64,000 bases of DNA, from assembly GCF_041431135.1 (NCBI RefSeq), contig NZ_CP107800.1, positions 26,411 to 90,410 of the forward strand, written 5' to 3'. Shown here piece after piece: positions 42,103 through 49,992 of this stretch. The notes below the pieces were generated by a model. It was not told where the DNA came from and made no database searches. It worked only from the letters and a program-made list of their open reading frames with translations. The position numbers and the translations under genes were made by a program. How positions within the stretch are numbered: the first letter of the stretch is position 1; every line of letters begins with the position of its first letter. This stretch comes from Streptomyces sp. NBC_00554. Its GTDB lineage: Bacteria; Actinomycetota; Actinomycetes; Streptomycetales; Streptomycetaceae.

Positions 42103-43170
42103 TCAGTCCAGCTCTGCGGGGGTGTCGGCGCTCCAGCGGCCCAGCGCCATCTCGGCGGTGATGCCGGGGCCGAAGCCGGCGATCAGTCCGGTGGCGTCCT
42201 GGAGGGGGGTGTCCTCCTCGAACAGGCGGCGGGCCGCGTCGAACACGACGGCGCTGGCGATGTTGCCGTACTCGGTCAGCGTCGACCAGCTGTGGCGGAA
42301 CACCTGGCGGTCGACCTCGAGGAACTTGGCGAGGTCGTCCAGGATGCGCGGACCGCCGGCGTGGACGATGTAGAAGTCGAGGTTGCCGGCGTCCCAGCTG
42401 TGGTCCTTGGCGAACTCCCGCAGCACCGGGGCCAGCGGCTCCATGGTGCCGGGCACCCGGCGGTCCAGCTGGAAGTGGAAGCCGGTGTCCTTGACCGCGT
42501 AGGAGATCCAGTCCTCGGTGTGCGGGATGAGGTAGGAGGCGTTGCGCTCCAGCTCGATGCCGACGCCGCCGTTGCCGCGCACCACGGCGGCCGCGACCGC
42601 GTCGCCGAACAGCCCGTCCGACAAAAGCGAGCCGATGTCGTCCGCGTCGGGCTGGTAGCACAGCGAGCACAGTTCGCACGAGACGATCAGGACGTTGCTG
42701 CCGGGGTGGGCCAGGCAGAAGTCGTGGGCGCGGTTGACCGCCGCGCCGCCCGCCGCGCACCCCAGCTGCGCGATGGGTATCTGCCGGGTGTCGTACCGCA
42801 GGCCCATCTTGTTGATCAGCCAGGCGGTCAGCGACGGCATCATGAAGCCGGTGCACGACACGTAGATGATCGCGTCGATGTCACGGGCCGCCACATCGGC
42901 GTTCTTCAGTGCCTCTTCGATGACCGGCGGCGTCCACCTCTTGGACTCGGCCTCGTAGATGCGGTTGCGTTCGGTCAGGCCCGGGTGCCGGAGCGTCTTC
43001 TCGATCGGCTGGACGATATGCCGCTTCAGCACTCCGGTGTTCCGGATCAGCCGGAGCGCCAGCGGAAGCTGCGGCTTTCCCGCATGGGCTTTCGCGGCGA
43101 ACTCGAGAGTTTCTTCCATCGTGATGATGTGTTCCGGAGCGCTCACCGCGGGCTTGCATAGCCTTGGCAT
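42103..43170 (-). CDS. rppA: Type III PKS, 1,3,6,8-tetrahydroxynaphthalene synthase
   Basis: A 355-residue chalcone-synthase-fold enzyme, the length of bacterial THN synthases (RppA), which condense five malonyl-CoA units. The catalytic Cys is in AQLGCAAGGAAVNRA, the His in IVHAGGPRILDD and the Asn in TEYGNIASAVV. The N-terminal MPRLCKPAVSAPEHIITMEE is almost diagnostic of RppA. It is the first gene of the leftward operon that continues with the cupin, aminotransferase, methyltransferase and prenyltransferase 3, so THN is the likely aromatic core. The ribosome site is weak (GAG at about -10). Confidence 0.95.
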   Translation of the reverse strand: MPRLCKPAVSAPEHIITMEETLEFAAKAHAGKPQLPLALRLIRNTGVLKRHIVQPIEKTLRHPGLTERNRIYEAESKRWTPPVIEEALKNADVAARDIDAIIYVSCTGFMMPSLTAWLINKMGLRYDTRQIPIAQLGCAAGGAAVNRAHDFCLAHPGSNVLIVSCELCSLCYQPDADDIGSLLSDGLFGDAVAAAVVRGNGGVGIELERNASYLIPHTEDWISYAVKDTGFHFQLDRRVPGTMEPLAPVLREFAKDHSWDAGNLDFYIVHAGGPRILDDLAKFLEVDRQVFRHSWSTLTEYGNIASAVVFDAARRLFEEDTPLQDATGLIAGFGPGITAEMALGRWSADTPAELD

Positions 43171-43740
43171 ATCTGGGCTCTACTTTCTCTAGAGTCTGCC
43201 TTCTGTACGTGAGGAATCTGCGCACAGCTTCCGGAGTGGTTCCCGTCGGGCCGCCACGGCGTGGGCGGGGAGGTGGACGGCCAACTCGGCGAGCTGGGAA
43301 GGCCCTTCGCCGCCCGGCGCCGGACAGCACGTTGTCCCTGCGTACGGCCGTTGCGTGGCCGCGCGGGCCGTGCCGCGGCGCGCGGGGAGATGATGCGAGG
43401 GGTGCGAGGGGAAACCTGTGCCGACCTGGCACGGATGCGGTCCCACCGGTGCAGAACCGGTGGACGCGGGCTCAATCCGCTGTCCCGGAAAGGGTTTTGG
43501 GCAGGGAAGGCGTGCAGGAATAGTGACACGGGAAAGTCACCCGCGCCAAGGCCGCCGGAAAGCGAAGGGGGCCGCTCCGAGGGAAACTCGAGCAGCGCAC
43601 TGATGAGGTTCGACTCCGGCGGATCAACAACCTTGCCGGAGTATCGCCCCGCCTCAGGCGCCACCCGCGCGCTGCCGGTTCTGTAGCGCCCTGCTGCGAG
43701 CATCGGCCCTAGCCATGTAACGACTTGACGCGGAGGGCGC
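43171..43740. ncRNA. Hairpin-rich intergenic region, candidate structured RNA at 43415-43645
   Basis: A 570-bp divergent gap between THN synthase and the Bcr/CflA exporter. At 43415-43645 hairpins follow closely: GTGCC/GGCAC (43418-43422/43428-43432), CCACCGGT/ACCGGTGG (43443-43450/43456-43463, loop GCAGA), GCGG/CCGC (43466-43469/43477-43480), GTGAC/GTCAC (43523-43527/43536-43540, loop ACGGGAAA), GCTC-GAG/CTCGAGC (43574-43581/43587-43593, loop GGAAA), ACTCCGGC/GCCGGAGT (43613-43620/43635-43642). Purine-rich loops on the + strand suggest rightward transcription as a leader of the exporter. No known class could be assigned. Confidence 0.45.
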
Positions 43741-45060
43741 ATGTCTCAGCAAGCCGAGGAAGCCACCGCCAAAAGGAAGCGATTTCCAGGGGTGCGGTCC
43801 CCGGCGAGGATCAGACGCGAGGCGGCCGGCTCGGACAAGTCGCTGCGCCGGACGGGGCTCTTCGTCACCTACCTGCTCGGCGCTCTCGCCGCGGTGCCGC
43901 CGATGTCGATGGACATGTACCTCCCGGCCCTGCCGGAGGTCACCCGCACCCTGGGCTCCAATGCCGGGACCGTCCAGCTGACGCTCACCGCATGCCTCGC
44001 CGGCATGGCGGCCGGGCAGCTCGTGGTCGGCCCGATGAGCGACCGGTGGGGGCGCCGCCGGCCGCTGCTGGCCGGGCTGATGGTCTACGTCGTCGCCGCC
44101 GTGATGTGCGCCTTCGCGCCCAACGCCGAGCTGCTGATCGCCTTCCGGGTGCTGCAGGGCCTGGCCGGGTCGGCGGGGATCGTCATCGCCAGGGCCGTCG
44201 TGCGCGACCTCTACGACGGCCTCGCGATGGCCCGGTTCTTCTCCACCCTGCTGCTGATATCCAGCATCGCCCCGATCCTGGCGCCCGTCATCGGCGGACA
44301 GGTCCTGCATTTCACCAACTGGCGGGGCATCTTCCTGGTCCTGACCGCGATCGGCATCGCGCTCACCGTGCTGGTCTGGCGCCGGCTGCCGGAGACCCTG
44401 CCGCCCGAGCGGCGGCAGCGCGGCGGGGTGCGCGGAGCCCTGTGGATCATGCGCGGGCTGTTCGCCGACCGGGTCTTCACCGGATACCTGATGACGAACG
44501 GCTTCGCGTACGGGGCGCTGTTCTCCTACATCGCCGCCTCGCCGTTCGTGATCCAGGACATCTACGGGGCGTCCCCGCAGACCTTCTCCCTGCTGTTCGG
44601 CCTCAACTCCTTCGGGCTGCTGCTCACCGGCCAGCTCAACGGCAAGGTCCTGGTGGGCCGGGTCCGGCTGGACAAGACCCTGGGGTGCGGGCTGACGGTG
44701 CTCGCCGCCGGCGCCTTCGTGCTGCTGCTGGTGACACGCGGCGTCTTCGGCGACCCGGGCACGGCGGCGATCGCGGCCTGCCTGTTCGTCATGATCTCCT
44801 CGCTGGGCCTGATCCTGCCCAACACCAACGCGCTCGCCCTGATGCGCACCCCGCACGCCGCGGGCAGCGCTTCCGCACTGGTCGGTACGTCGTGCTTCGT
44901 CATGGGCGCGGTCGCCTCCTCGCTCGTCGGGATCGCGGGCAAGGAGACGGCGATCCCGATGGCCGTGGTCCAACTGGGCAGCGCCCTGGCCGCGATCGCC
45001 TGTTTCCTGGGCGTGTGCCGTCCCTGGCAGAACCGGCCGGCGGAACTGCCGGAGCACTGA
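43741..45060 (+). CDS. Bcr/CflA-type MFS drug exporter
   Basis: A 439-residue 12-helix exporter. After a charged N-terminus comes GALAAVPPMSMDMYLPALPEV, typical of the Bcr/CflA group (TM1 with SxDMYLPALP). Motif A is GPMSDRWGRRRPLLAG between TM2 and TM3. The last helix ends in CRPWQNRP. The ATG at 43741 follows GGAGGGC. It is divergent from the THN operon across the hairpin-rich region and is the nearest exporter to it, so it is a candidate transporter for the meroterpenoid. A strong hairpin 46 bases after the stop should end its transcript. Confidence 0.9.
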   Translation: MSQQAEEATAKRKRFPGVRSPARIRREAAGSDKSLRRTGLFVTYLLGALAAVPPMSMDMYLPALPEVTRTLGSNAGTVQLTLTACLAGMAAGQLVVGPMSDRWGRRRPLLAGLMVYVVAAVMCAFAPNAELLIAFRVLQGLAGSAGIVIARAVVRDLYDGLAMARFFSTLLLISSIAPILAPVIGGQVLHFTNWRGIFLVLTAIGIALTVLVWRRLPETLPPERRQRGGVRGALWIMRGLFADRVFTGYLMTNGFAYGALFSYIAASPFVIQDIYGASPQTFSLLFGLNSFGLLLTGQLNGKVLVGRVRLDKTLGCGLTVLAAGAFVLLLVTRGVFGDPGTAAIAACLFVMISSLGLILPNTNALALMRTPHAAGSASALVGTSCFVMGAVASSLVGIAGKETAIPMAVVQLGSALAAIACFLGVCRPWQNRPAELPEH

Positions 45061-45105
45061 GCACCCGCGCACCACGGCCGTCCCGACGGCCGCCGCGGGG
45101 ACGTG

Positions 45106-45151
45106 AACGCCGCTGCACCGCCTGCGCTCCGGCAGGCGGTGCAGCGGCGTT
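45106..45151 (+). terminator. Strong 19-bp hairpin terminator after the exporter
   Basis: AACGCCGCTGCACCGCCTG at 45106-45124 and its exact reverse complement at 45133-45151 form a perfect 19-bp stem with an 8-base loop. It lies 46 bases after the Bcr/CflA stop. There is no T tract, as is common in Streptomyces. Confidence 0.75.
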
Positions 45152-45222
45152 GGCGTACCGCGGTGGCCGTGCGCGACGCCCTGCTCCCCTGCTCCCCCGG
45201 CCCCCCGGCCCCCCTGCCCGTC

Positions 45223-45294
45223 GGGCCGTTGGGCCGTTGGGCCGTTGGGCCGTTGGGCCGTTGGGCCGTTGGGCCGTTGGGCCGTTGGGCCGTT
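45223..45294. repeat. Nine exact copies of an 8-bp tandem repeat
   Basis: GGGCCGTT is repeated nine times without mismatch from 45223 to 45294, in the gap between the exporter hairpin and the next terminator. Slippage would change the copy number between strains. It is not inside a supported gene. Confidence 0.85.
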
Positions 45295-45341
45295 GGGGCC
45301 GGGGGCCTACCCGGTGTCGCGCCGCGCCCGCCGCCCGCCGC

Positions 45342-45366
45342 AAAAAAAAAGGGGGGCGCGCCCCCC
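45342..45366 (-). terminator. Rho-independent terminator for the leftward DUF3099-type gene
   Basis: On the minus strand a stem GGGGGG-CGCG-CCCCCC (45351-45366) is followed by nine T residues (45350-45342). This is a classical intrinsic terminator, about 120 bases downstream of the stop at 45486. Confidence 0.75.
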
Positions 45367-45485
45367 GTGCGGCTCTCCTCGGCGGGATACCCGGGGCGGG
45401 GCCCTCGCGGGCCACCGCCGCTGCCGCTGCCGTCGCCGTCGCCGTCGGGCGGGTCCGGTGCGCGGCGCGGTGGCCGCGTGCCCGG

Positions 45486-45845
45486 TCAGCCCGTCGTGTT
45501 GCGTTCCGGCGGCAGGATCAGGGTCGGTTCGAGGACGACGCGGGTGGCGGGTTCCTCGGCGGCGGGCCGGGCCAACTCGGCCCGTACGCCCCGCTGTTGC
45601 TGCCATCCGGCCTGAGCGGCGACGACGGCGACGTAGGGAATGACGACCCCGCCCACCAGGGCGCAGACCGCGACGGCGGGCCAGTGGTTCCAGGTGAGGG
45701 CCATCAGGACCACGCAGGCGCTGCGCACCAGCATGGCCGCGACATAGCGGCGCTGGCGGCCGCGCACGGCCTGGGTCAGGCCGGTACGTGCCCCCGTGAT
45801 GGACTCGGCCCGGGGTGGATCCCGGCGCCAGGGCGTGCGGTTCAT
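45486..45845 (-). CDS. Small membrane protein, DUF3099-like
   Basis: A 119-residue protein with two adjacent hydrophobic segments (VRSACVVLMALTW and VAVCALVGGVVIPYVAVVAAQAG) and basic flanks. RQRRYVAAMLVR before TM1 and the VIPYVAVV segment fit the DUF3099 family of small actinobacterial membrane proteins. Function is unknown. It ends at an intrinsic terminator. Such genes are usually core-genome, so this one may have been carried along or may mark the edge of a sub-cluster. Start ATG at 45845. Confidence 0.6.
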   Translation of the reverse strand: MNRTPWRRDPPRAESITGARTGLTQAVRGRQRRYVAAMLVRSACVVLMALTWNHWPAVAVCALVGGVVIPYVAVVAAQAGWQQQRGVRAELARPAAEEPATRVVLEPTLILPPERNTTG

Positions 45846-45975
45846 CGGGCCTCCGTGGATGCTGGGGCAGGGCCGCCGGAGAGCCGGAACGCGGGCCGGT
45901 CCCCCGCCGGGTGCGGGGATCCAGCGGCGGTACGGACGTCCGCCCCCGCGCTTTCGGGGCGGCGGCCGGCGGTGA

Positions 45976-46023
45976 AAAACGACGGCGGCGCGGGTGACCG
46001 TCCCCTGATCACCCGCGCCGCCG
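45976..46023 (-). terminator. Rho-independent terminator after qcrB
   Basis: ACGGCGGCGCGGGTGA (45981-45996) pairs perfectly with 46008-46023 across an 11-base loop. On the minus strand the stem is followed by a T5 run (CGTTTTTCAC). It lies about 37 bases beyond the qcrB stop, so qcrB is transcribed and ended as its own unit. Confidence 0.75.
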
Positions 46024-46059
46024 TGTCCGGGGCCCGGTCCTGTGCGTGGTGGTGCCGGG

Positions 46060-47814
46060 TCAGTGCACTTCGCTGTCCGGCTCCCGTCCCTCGACGGCGG
46101 CCGGCCCGCCGGCCGGCAGGTGCCCGTTGGACGAGGCCTGCCCGTTGGACGCGGCGTGGCCGTTGGACGAGGCGTGGCCGCCGGGCGCGTGGCCGTGTTC
46201 CAGGGCGTGCCGCAGTTCCTCAGCGGTCGGCTGCGCGATCTGGCCGCCGTGCAGCCAGCGGCTGAGCCGGTGGCGCAGCATCTCCTTGCGGGCGTTCGGG
46301 TTCGGCACGCCGTCGTCGTCGGAAGCAGCGGGGGCCGGCAGGATCTCGGGGTGCTGCCGGGACAGCAGGGTGTACGCCTGGTCGCGGTCCAGGGGTGCGT
46401 GGACCTCGACGAACTCGCCGTGCGGCAGCCTCTTGATGCGGCCGGTCTCGCGGCCGTGCAGGAGCTTGTCGCGGTCCCGCAGCTGCAGGCCCAGGCAGAT
46501 CCGCCGGGTGATGACGTACGTCAGCGCCGGGACGACGAACACCCCGATGCGGACGGTCCAGGTGATCGCGTTCAGGGACAGGTGGAAGCGCTCGGCCAGC
46601 AGGTCGTTGGCGCCACCGAAGAACAGCACCAGGTACAGGGAGACGAAGGCGCAGGCGAACGCGGTGCGGGCGGGCGCTTCGCGGGGCCGGTCCAGGAGGT
46701 GGTGCTCGCGTTTGTCGCCGGTGACCCAGGCCTCCAGGAACGGCCACAGGGCGAACACGGCCATCATGACGGTGGGCAGGATGACGGCCGGCAGCAGGAC
46801 GCCCATGTTGACGGTGTAGCCGCCCGGGACGGTGAACTCCCAGGCGGGCATGGCCCGCAGGGCGCCTTCCAGGAAGCCCATGTACCAGTCGGGCTGGGAG
46901 CCCTGGGAGATCTGGTCGGCACGGTAGGGGCCATAGGTCCACACGGGGTTGATCTGGGCGATGCCGGCCAGCAGCGCGAGGACGCCGAAGACGAGGAAGA
47001 AGAACCCGCCGGCCTTGGCCGTGTACACCGGCATCAGGGGCTGGCCGACGACGTTGTTCTCGGTGCGGCCGGGGCCCCGGAACTGGGTGTGCTTGTGATA
47101 GAAGACGTAGATCAGGTGGACGGTGACCAGCGCCAGCACGATGCCCGGGATGAGCAGGATGTGGATGCTGTAGAACCGGGGGATGATGTCGTGCCCCGGG
47201 TATTCGCCGCCGAACAGGAACAGCGTCAGATAGGTGCCGACCACCGGGATGGCGAGCGTGACGCCTTCGGCGATGCGCAGGCCGGTGCCGGAGAGCAGGT
47301 CGTCGGGGAGCGAGTACCCGATGAAGCCTTCCAGGGTGACCAGGACCAGCAGCGTGAAGCCGATCAGCCAGTTGACCTCGCGCGGCCTGCGGAACGATCC
47401 GGTGAGGAAGTGCCGCAGCGTGTGGATCATGAGCGCGGCGATCATGATCAGGGCCGACCAGTGGTGCAGCTGGCGGATGAGCAGGCCGCCGCGGACATCG
47501 AAGCTGATGCGGAGGGTGGAGGCGTAGGCCTGGGACATCGGGATGCCGTGCATCGGCTCGTGTGATCCGTTGTAGACGGTCTCGGTCATGCTCGGGTCGA
47601 AGAACATGGTGAGCCACACGCCGGTGATGATCACCACGATGAAGCTGTAGAGCGCTATCTCCCCGAACATGAACGTCCAGTGGTCCGGGAACACCTTCCG
47701 GATCAGGAACCGGAAGTGGTAGATCCCGAGCCGCCCGTCCGCCCAGTCGGCGATGCGTTCGCCCCTGGGCGGTACGGTGCGCGCACTCTGTGGCGCCTTT
47801 TCGGTCGTGCTCAT
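46060..47814 (-). CDS. qcrB: Lone cytochrome bc1 complex cytochrome b subunit (QcrB)
   Basis: A 584-residue cytochrome b of actinobacterial type with eight or more membrane helices. The heme ligands are paired in QLHHWSALIMIAALMIHTL and in SIHILLIPGIVLALVTVHL; PDWYMGF stands at the quinol-site PEWY position. The C-terminal ~70 residues are hydrophilic with repeated SSNGHAASNG-type units. Chromosomal qcrB is normally in a qcrCAB operon; here qcrA and qcrC are absent, and the gene has its own terminator inside a biosynthetic locus. I infer a duplicated, possibly inhibitor-resistant copy for self-protection against a quinone-like product. PDWY instead of PEWY needs comparison with the host's main copy. 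Confidence 0.92.
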   Translation of the reverse strand: MSTTEKAPQSARTVPPRGERIADWADGRLGIYHFRFLIRKVFPDHWTFMFGEIALYSFIVVIITGVWLTMFFDPSMTETVYNGSHEPMHGIPMSQAYASTLRISFDVRGGLLIRQLHHWSALIMIAALMIHTLRHFLTGSFRRPREVNWLIGFTLLVLVTLEGFIGYSLPDDLLSGTGLRIAEGVTLAIPVVGTYLTLFLFGGEYPGHDIIPRFYSIHILLIPGIVLALVTVHLIYVFYHKHTQFRGPGRTENNVVGQPLMPVYTAKAGGFFFLVFGVLALLAGIAQINPVWTYGPYRADQISQGSQPDWYMGFLEGALRAMPAWEFTVPGGYTVNMGVLLPAVILPTVMMAVFALWPFLEAWVTGDKREHHLLDRPREAPARTAFACAFVSLYLVLFFGGANDLLAERFHLSLNAITWTVRIGVFVVPALTYVITRRICLGLQLRDRDKLLHGRETGRIKRLPHGEFVEVHAPLDRDQAYTLLSRQHPEILPAPAASDDDGVPNPNARKEMLRHRLSRWLHGGQIAQPTAEELRHALEHGHAPGGHASSNGHAASNGQASSNGHLPAGGPAAVEGREPDSEVH

Positions 47815-48172
47815 ATCCGCGCGCCCTCCCCTCGCCGCTCGGTCGTCACAGGCAGCCCCGGGCCGGCCGCTGGGCGGTCGGTGACGGAGGTGGCCTGCCG
47901 CGGCGCAAGCGGGCCGGTGCCGTGGAGCGGGTGAAACGCTATCCAGGCGCCGGTGAAGGGAACAACCGCGCTCAAGCGATACTCAAGTGCGAACTCGAGT
48001 GGTTCTCCGGTGAGTTGAGGGTCACGGGTACACAAGTGGGTTTCCCTGTCGGCTGGTTGATCCACTCCAGTCATGGTCTCGAGCGTATGGCCGGGCAATT
48101 TCGGCCGCGACGGGGTATATCGCGCCACACGGCTGAAAAGCAGGGTGCTCACGGCGCTGAAAAGCGGGGTGC
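47815..48172. promoter_or_regulatory. Intergenic region upstream of qcrB, with a 24-bp tandem duplication
   Basis: A 358-bp gap between the qcrB start and the monooxygenase stop (both leftward). Its middle is AT-richer than the flanks and probably holds the qcrB promoter. Two tandem copies of a 24-bp unit beginning GCTGAAAAGC lie at 48132-48155 and 48156-48179 (one mismatch); the second includes the monooxygenase stop codon. Confidence 0.6.
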
Positions 48173-49735
48173 TCACGGCCGTTGCGGGTCGAGGGCCGGT
48201 GCCGCGGTCGGCCACTGGGCCGAGGAGCCGGTGGGCCGGGGCCGGGCGGAGCCGGTGGCGACCCCGATGGCGGGCGGGGCCGGTGCGGCGGGCCGGCGGC
48301 GGCGGGCCTGGGGGCCGTGGGTTTCGCTGGGGGGCGTCGTCGCGGGGGGCGTGCGGCGCGCCGGGCGCAGGGCGGCGCGCAGGGCGTGCGGGCGCAGCGC
48401 GGCGGGCGGGGCGAGGGTCTGGTGCAGGTGGAGCAGGAGGGCCGCCGCGTGCGGGTCGGTGGTCGCGGCGGCCGCGATCCTGGACGCGTACCGCCTGCCG
48501 AGCCGGGCCCGCAGTCCGCCTGACGGGCCCGGGGTGCGGGTGCTCGACTGCCAGGCCGGGGCCACCTGGTGGGCGAGGGCCCGGCGCAGCCGGTGGCTGA
48601 TGCCGACCGCGGTGCCGTGGGCGGTGAGCAGGTGGTCCAGGACGAGGGCGCACTGCACGGCCAGGGTCATGCCGTGGCCGTGGGCCGGGTCGAGGGCGGC
48701 GAGGGCGTCGCCGACGACGAGGAACTGGTCGGGCCAGCGGCGCAGTTTCTCGTAGTGGCGCCGGCGGTTCCCGGTGCGGCCGCGGCTGTAGACGGGGCCC
48801 AGCGGGGTGGCGCTCTCGATGAGGTCGCGCAGCAGCGGGTGGCGCAGGGTGCCGGCGGCGTGCAGCAGTTCCGTGTGGTCGGCGGGCGGCGCGCTGCCCT
48901 CGCCGGTGCTGAGCGTCACCGACCAGCGGCCGCCCTCGACGGGGTTGAGCACGGCCTGGCGCGGATCGTCCGGCGTGGCCATCAGCAGCAGGCTCTTGAA
49001 GTCGGCGACATGGCCGACGGGCGGCGCGTACAGCGTGGTGGCGTACCCGGTGCCGGTGTCGGTGACGGTTTCCGCGGGGGGTTGGTAGCCGAGTTCGGCG
49101 AGCCAGGTGGGGGCGCGGGAGCCGCGTCCGGAGGCGTCCACCACGAACTCGGCGGAGATCAGGCGCCGCGGGGTCCAGCCGTCGGGGGCCCGGCGGTCCC
49201 GGCCGCGGGCCCAGACGCCGGTGACGGTGTCCTGGGGGCCGCCCTGCAGGGCGACGACCTCGTGCTCGGGGAGGAAGGTCACCTGGGGGGCGGCGCGCAG
49301 CCGGTCGCGTATCACCGCGTCCAGGAGGTCGCGGCCGGCGCTGAGCATCGACAGGCCGGCGTCGCAGCGGGGCAGCCAGCCGGCCGGGCCGAGCAGCAGC
49401 ATGTCCGCCGGGATGCGGACGTGGACCGCTCCGGCGCGGGCGAGGTCCTCGCCGATGCCGGGGAACAGCTGCTCCAGGCCCTGGTGGGCGGCGGTCATGA
49501 GGCTGTGGGTGTGGCGTGCCTGGGGCACGCCGCGGCGGCGGCCGGGGCCGCGGGGCAGCCAGTCGCGCTCGATCACGGTGACCTGGTCCATGAAGCCCGC
49601 CAGCGCCCGGGCCGCGGTGAGCCCGGCGAGGCTCGAGCCGATCACCACGGCGTGGCCGTGGCCGCCGCCCCTGCCGACAACACGTGCGTCCACCCTCAAC
49701 TCGGCCGCCTCCCCTGTGCGTTGTCGTTGCATCAT
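48173..49735 (-). CDS. FAD-dependent monooxygenase/epoxidase-like protein
   Basis: A protein of about 520 residues in the class A flavin monooxygenase fold. The dinucleotide motif is AVVIGSSLAGLTAARAL near residue 30, VVDASGRGS is the middle motif, and FLVVGDALAALDPAHGHGM is the GD motif contacting FAD ribityl. The C-terminus is a Pro/Ala/Arg-rich tail of ~70 residues. In a meroterpenoid locus it may hydroxylate the aromatic ring or epoxidise the prenyl chain. The start is uncertain: ATG 49735 or 49732 lacks a good ribosome site, and a GTG at 49693 downstream of GGGGAGG is an alternative. It lies downstream of the CreE/CreD-like pair. Confidence 0.8.
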   Translation of the reverse strand: MMQRQRTGEAAELRVDARVVGRGGGHGHAVVIGSSLAGLTAARALAGFMDQVTVIERDWLPRGPGRRRGVPQARHTHSLMTAAHQGLEQLFPGIGEDLARAGAVHVRIPADMLLLGPAGWLPRCDAGLSMLSAGRDLLDAVIRDRLRAAPQVTFLPEHEVVALQGGPQDTVTGVWARGRDRRAPDGWTPRRLISAEFVVDASGRGSRAPTWLAELGYQPPAETVTDTGTGYATTLYAPPVGHVADFKSLLLMATPDDPRQAVLNPVEGGRWSVTLSTGEGSAPPADHTELLHAAGTLRHPLLRDLIESATPLGPVYSRGRTGNRRRHYEKLRRWPDQFLVVGDALAALDPAHGHGMTLAVQCALVLDHLLTAHGTAVGISHRLRRALAHQVAPAWQSSTRTPGPSGGLRARLGRRYASRIAAAATTDPHAAALLLHLHQTLAPPAALRPHALRAALRPARRTPPATTPPSETHGPQARRRRPAAPAPPAIGVATGSARPRPTGSSAQWPTAAPALDPQRP

Positions 49736-49992
49736 GCGGCGCGGGCGCGCCCGGGCGGCCTGCTTCGGCGCCGCCTCGAGCGGCATTCGAGGCGGGCGCG
49801 AGGAGGATTCGAGCGGGCCTGCCGGACGGCGGGGCGGGCGGGGATCCCCCGCAGCGGCCCGGCCAGGGAGGTCGGCCGCCGCTCGGGGGGCCCGCCGCGC
49901 GCGCCGCCGGACCTGTTCTTGCTGGCCGCGGCGCAGGAGCGCCCGGTGCCGGGCACCCGCCCGTGGGACGGATACGGGCCGGGAGGAACCGT

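Noticed and set aside
43410..43530. Cobalamin riboswitch
   Set aside because: Only one segment (GGTGCAGAACC) resembles the L5 region; the GCCACTG core and the B12 box are absent and the spacing is wrong.
43600..43607. Hammerhead ribozyme core (CTGATGAG)
   Set aside because: No GAAA at the expected place after a helix II and no closing helices I and III; the bases are better explained by the neighbouring ACTCCGGC hairpin.
45223..45294. CRISPR-like repeat array
   Set aside because: The repeats are contiguous 8-mers without spacers and no cas genes are present.
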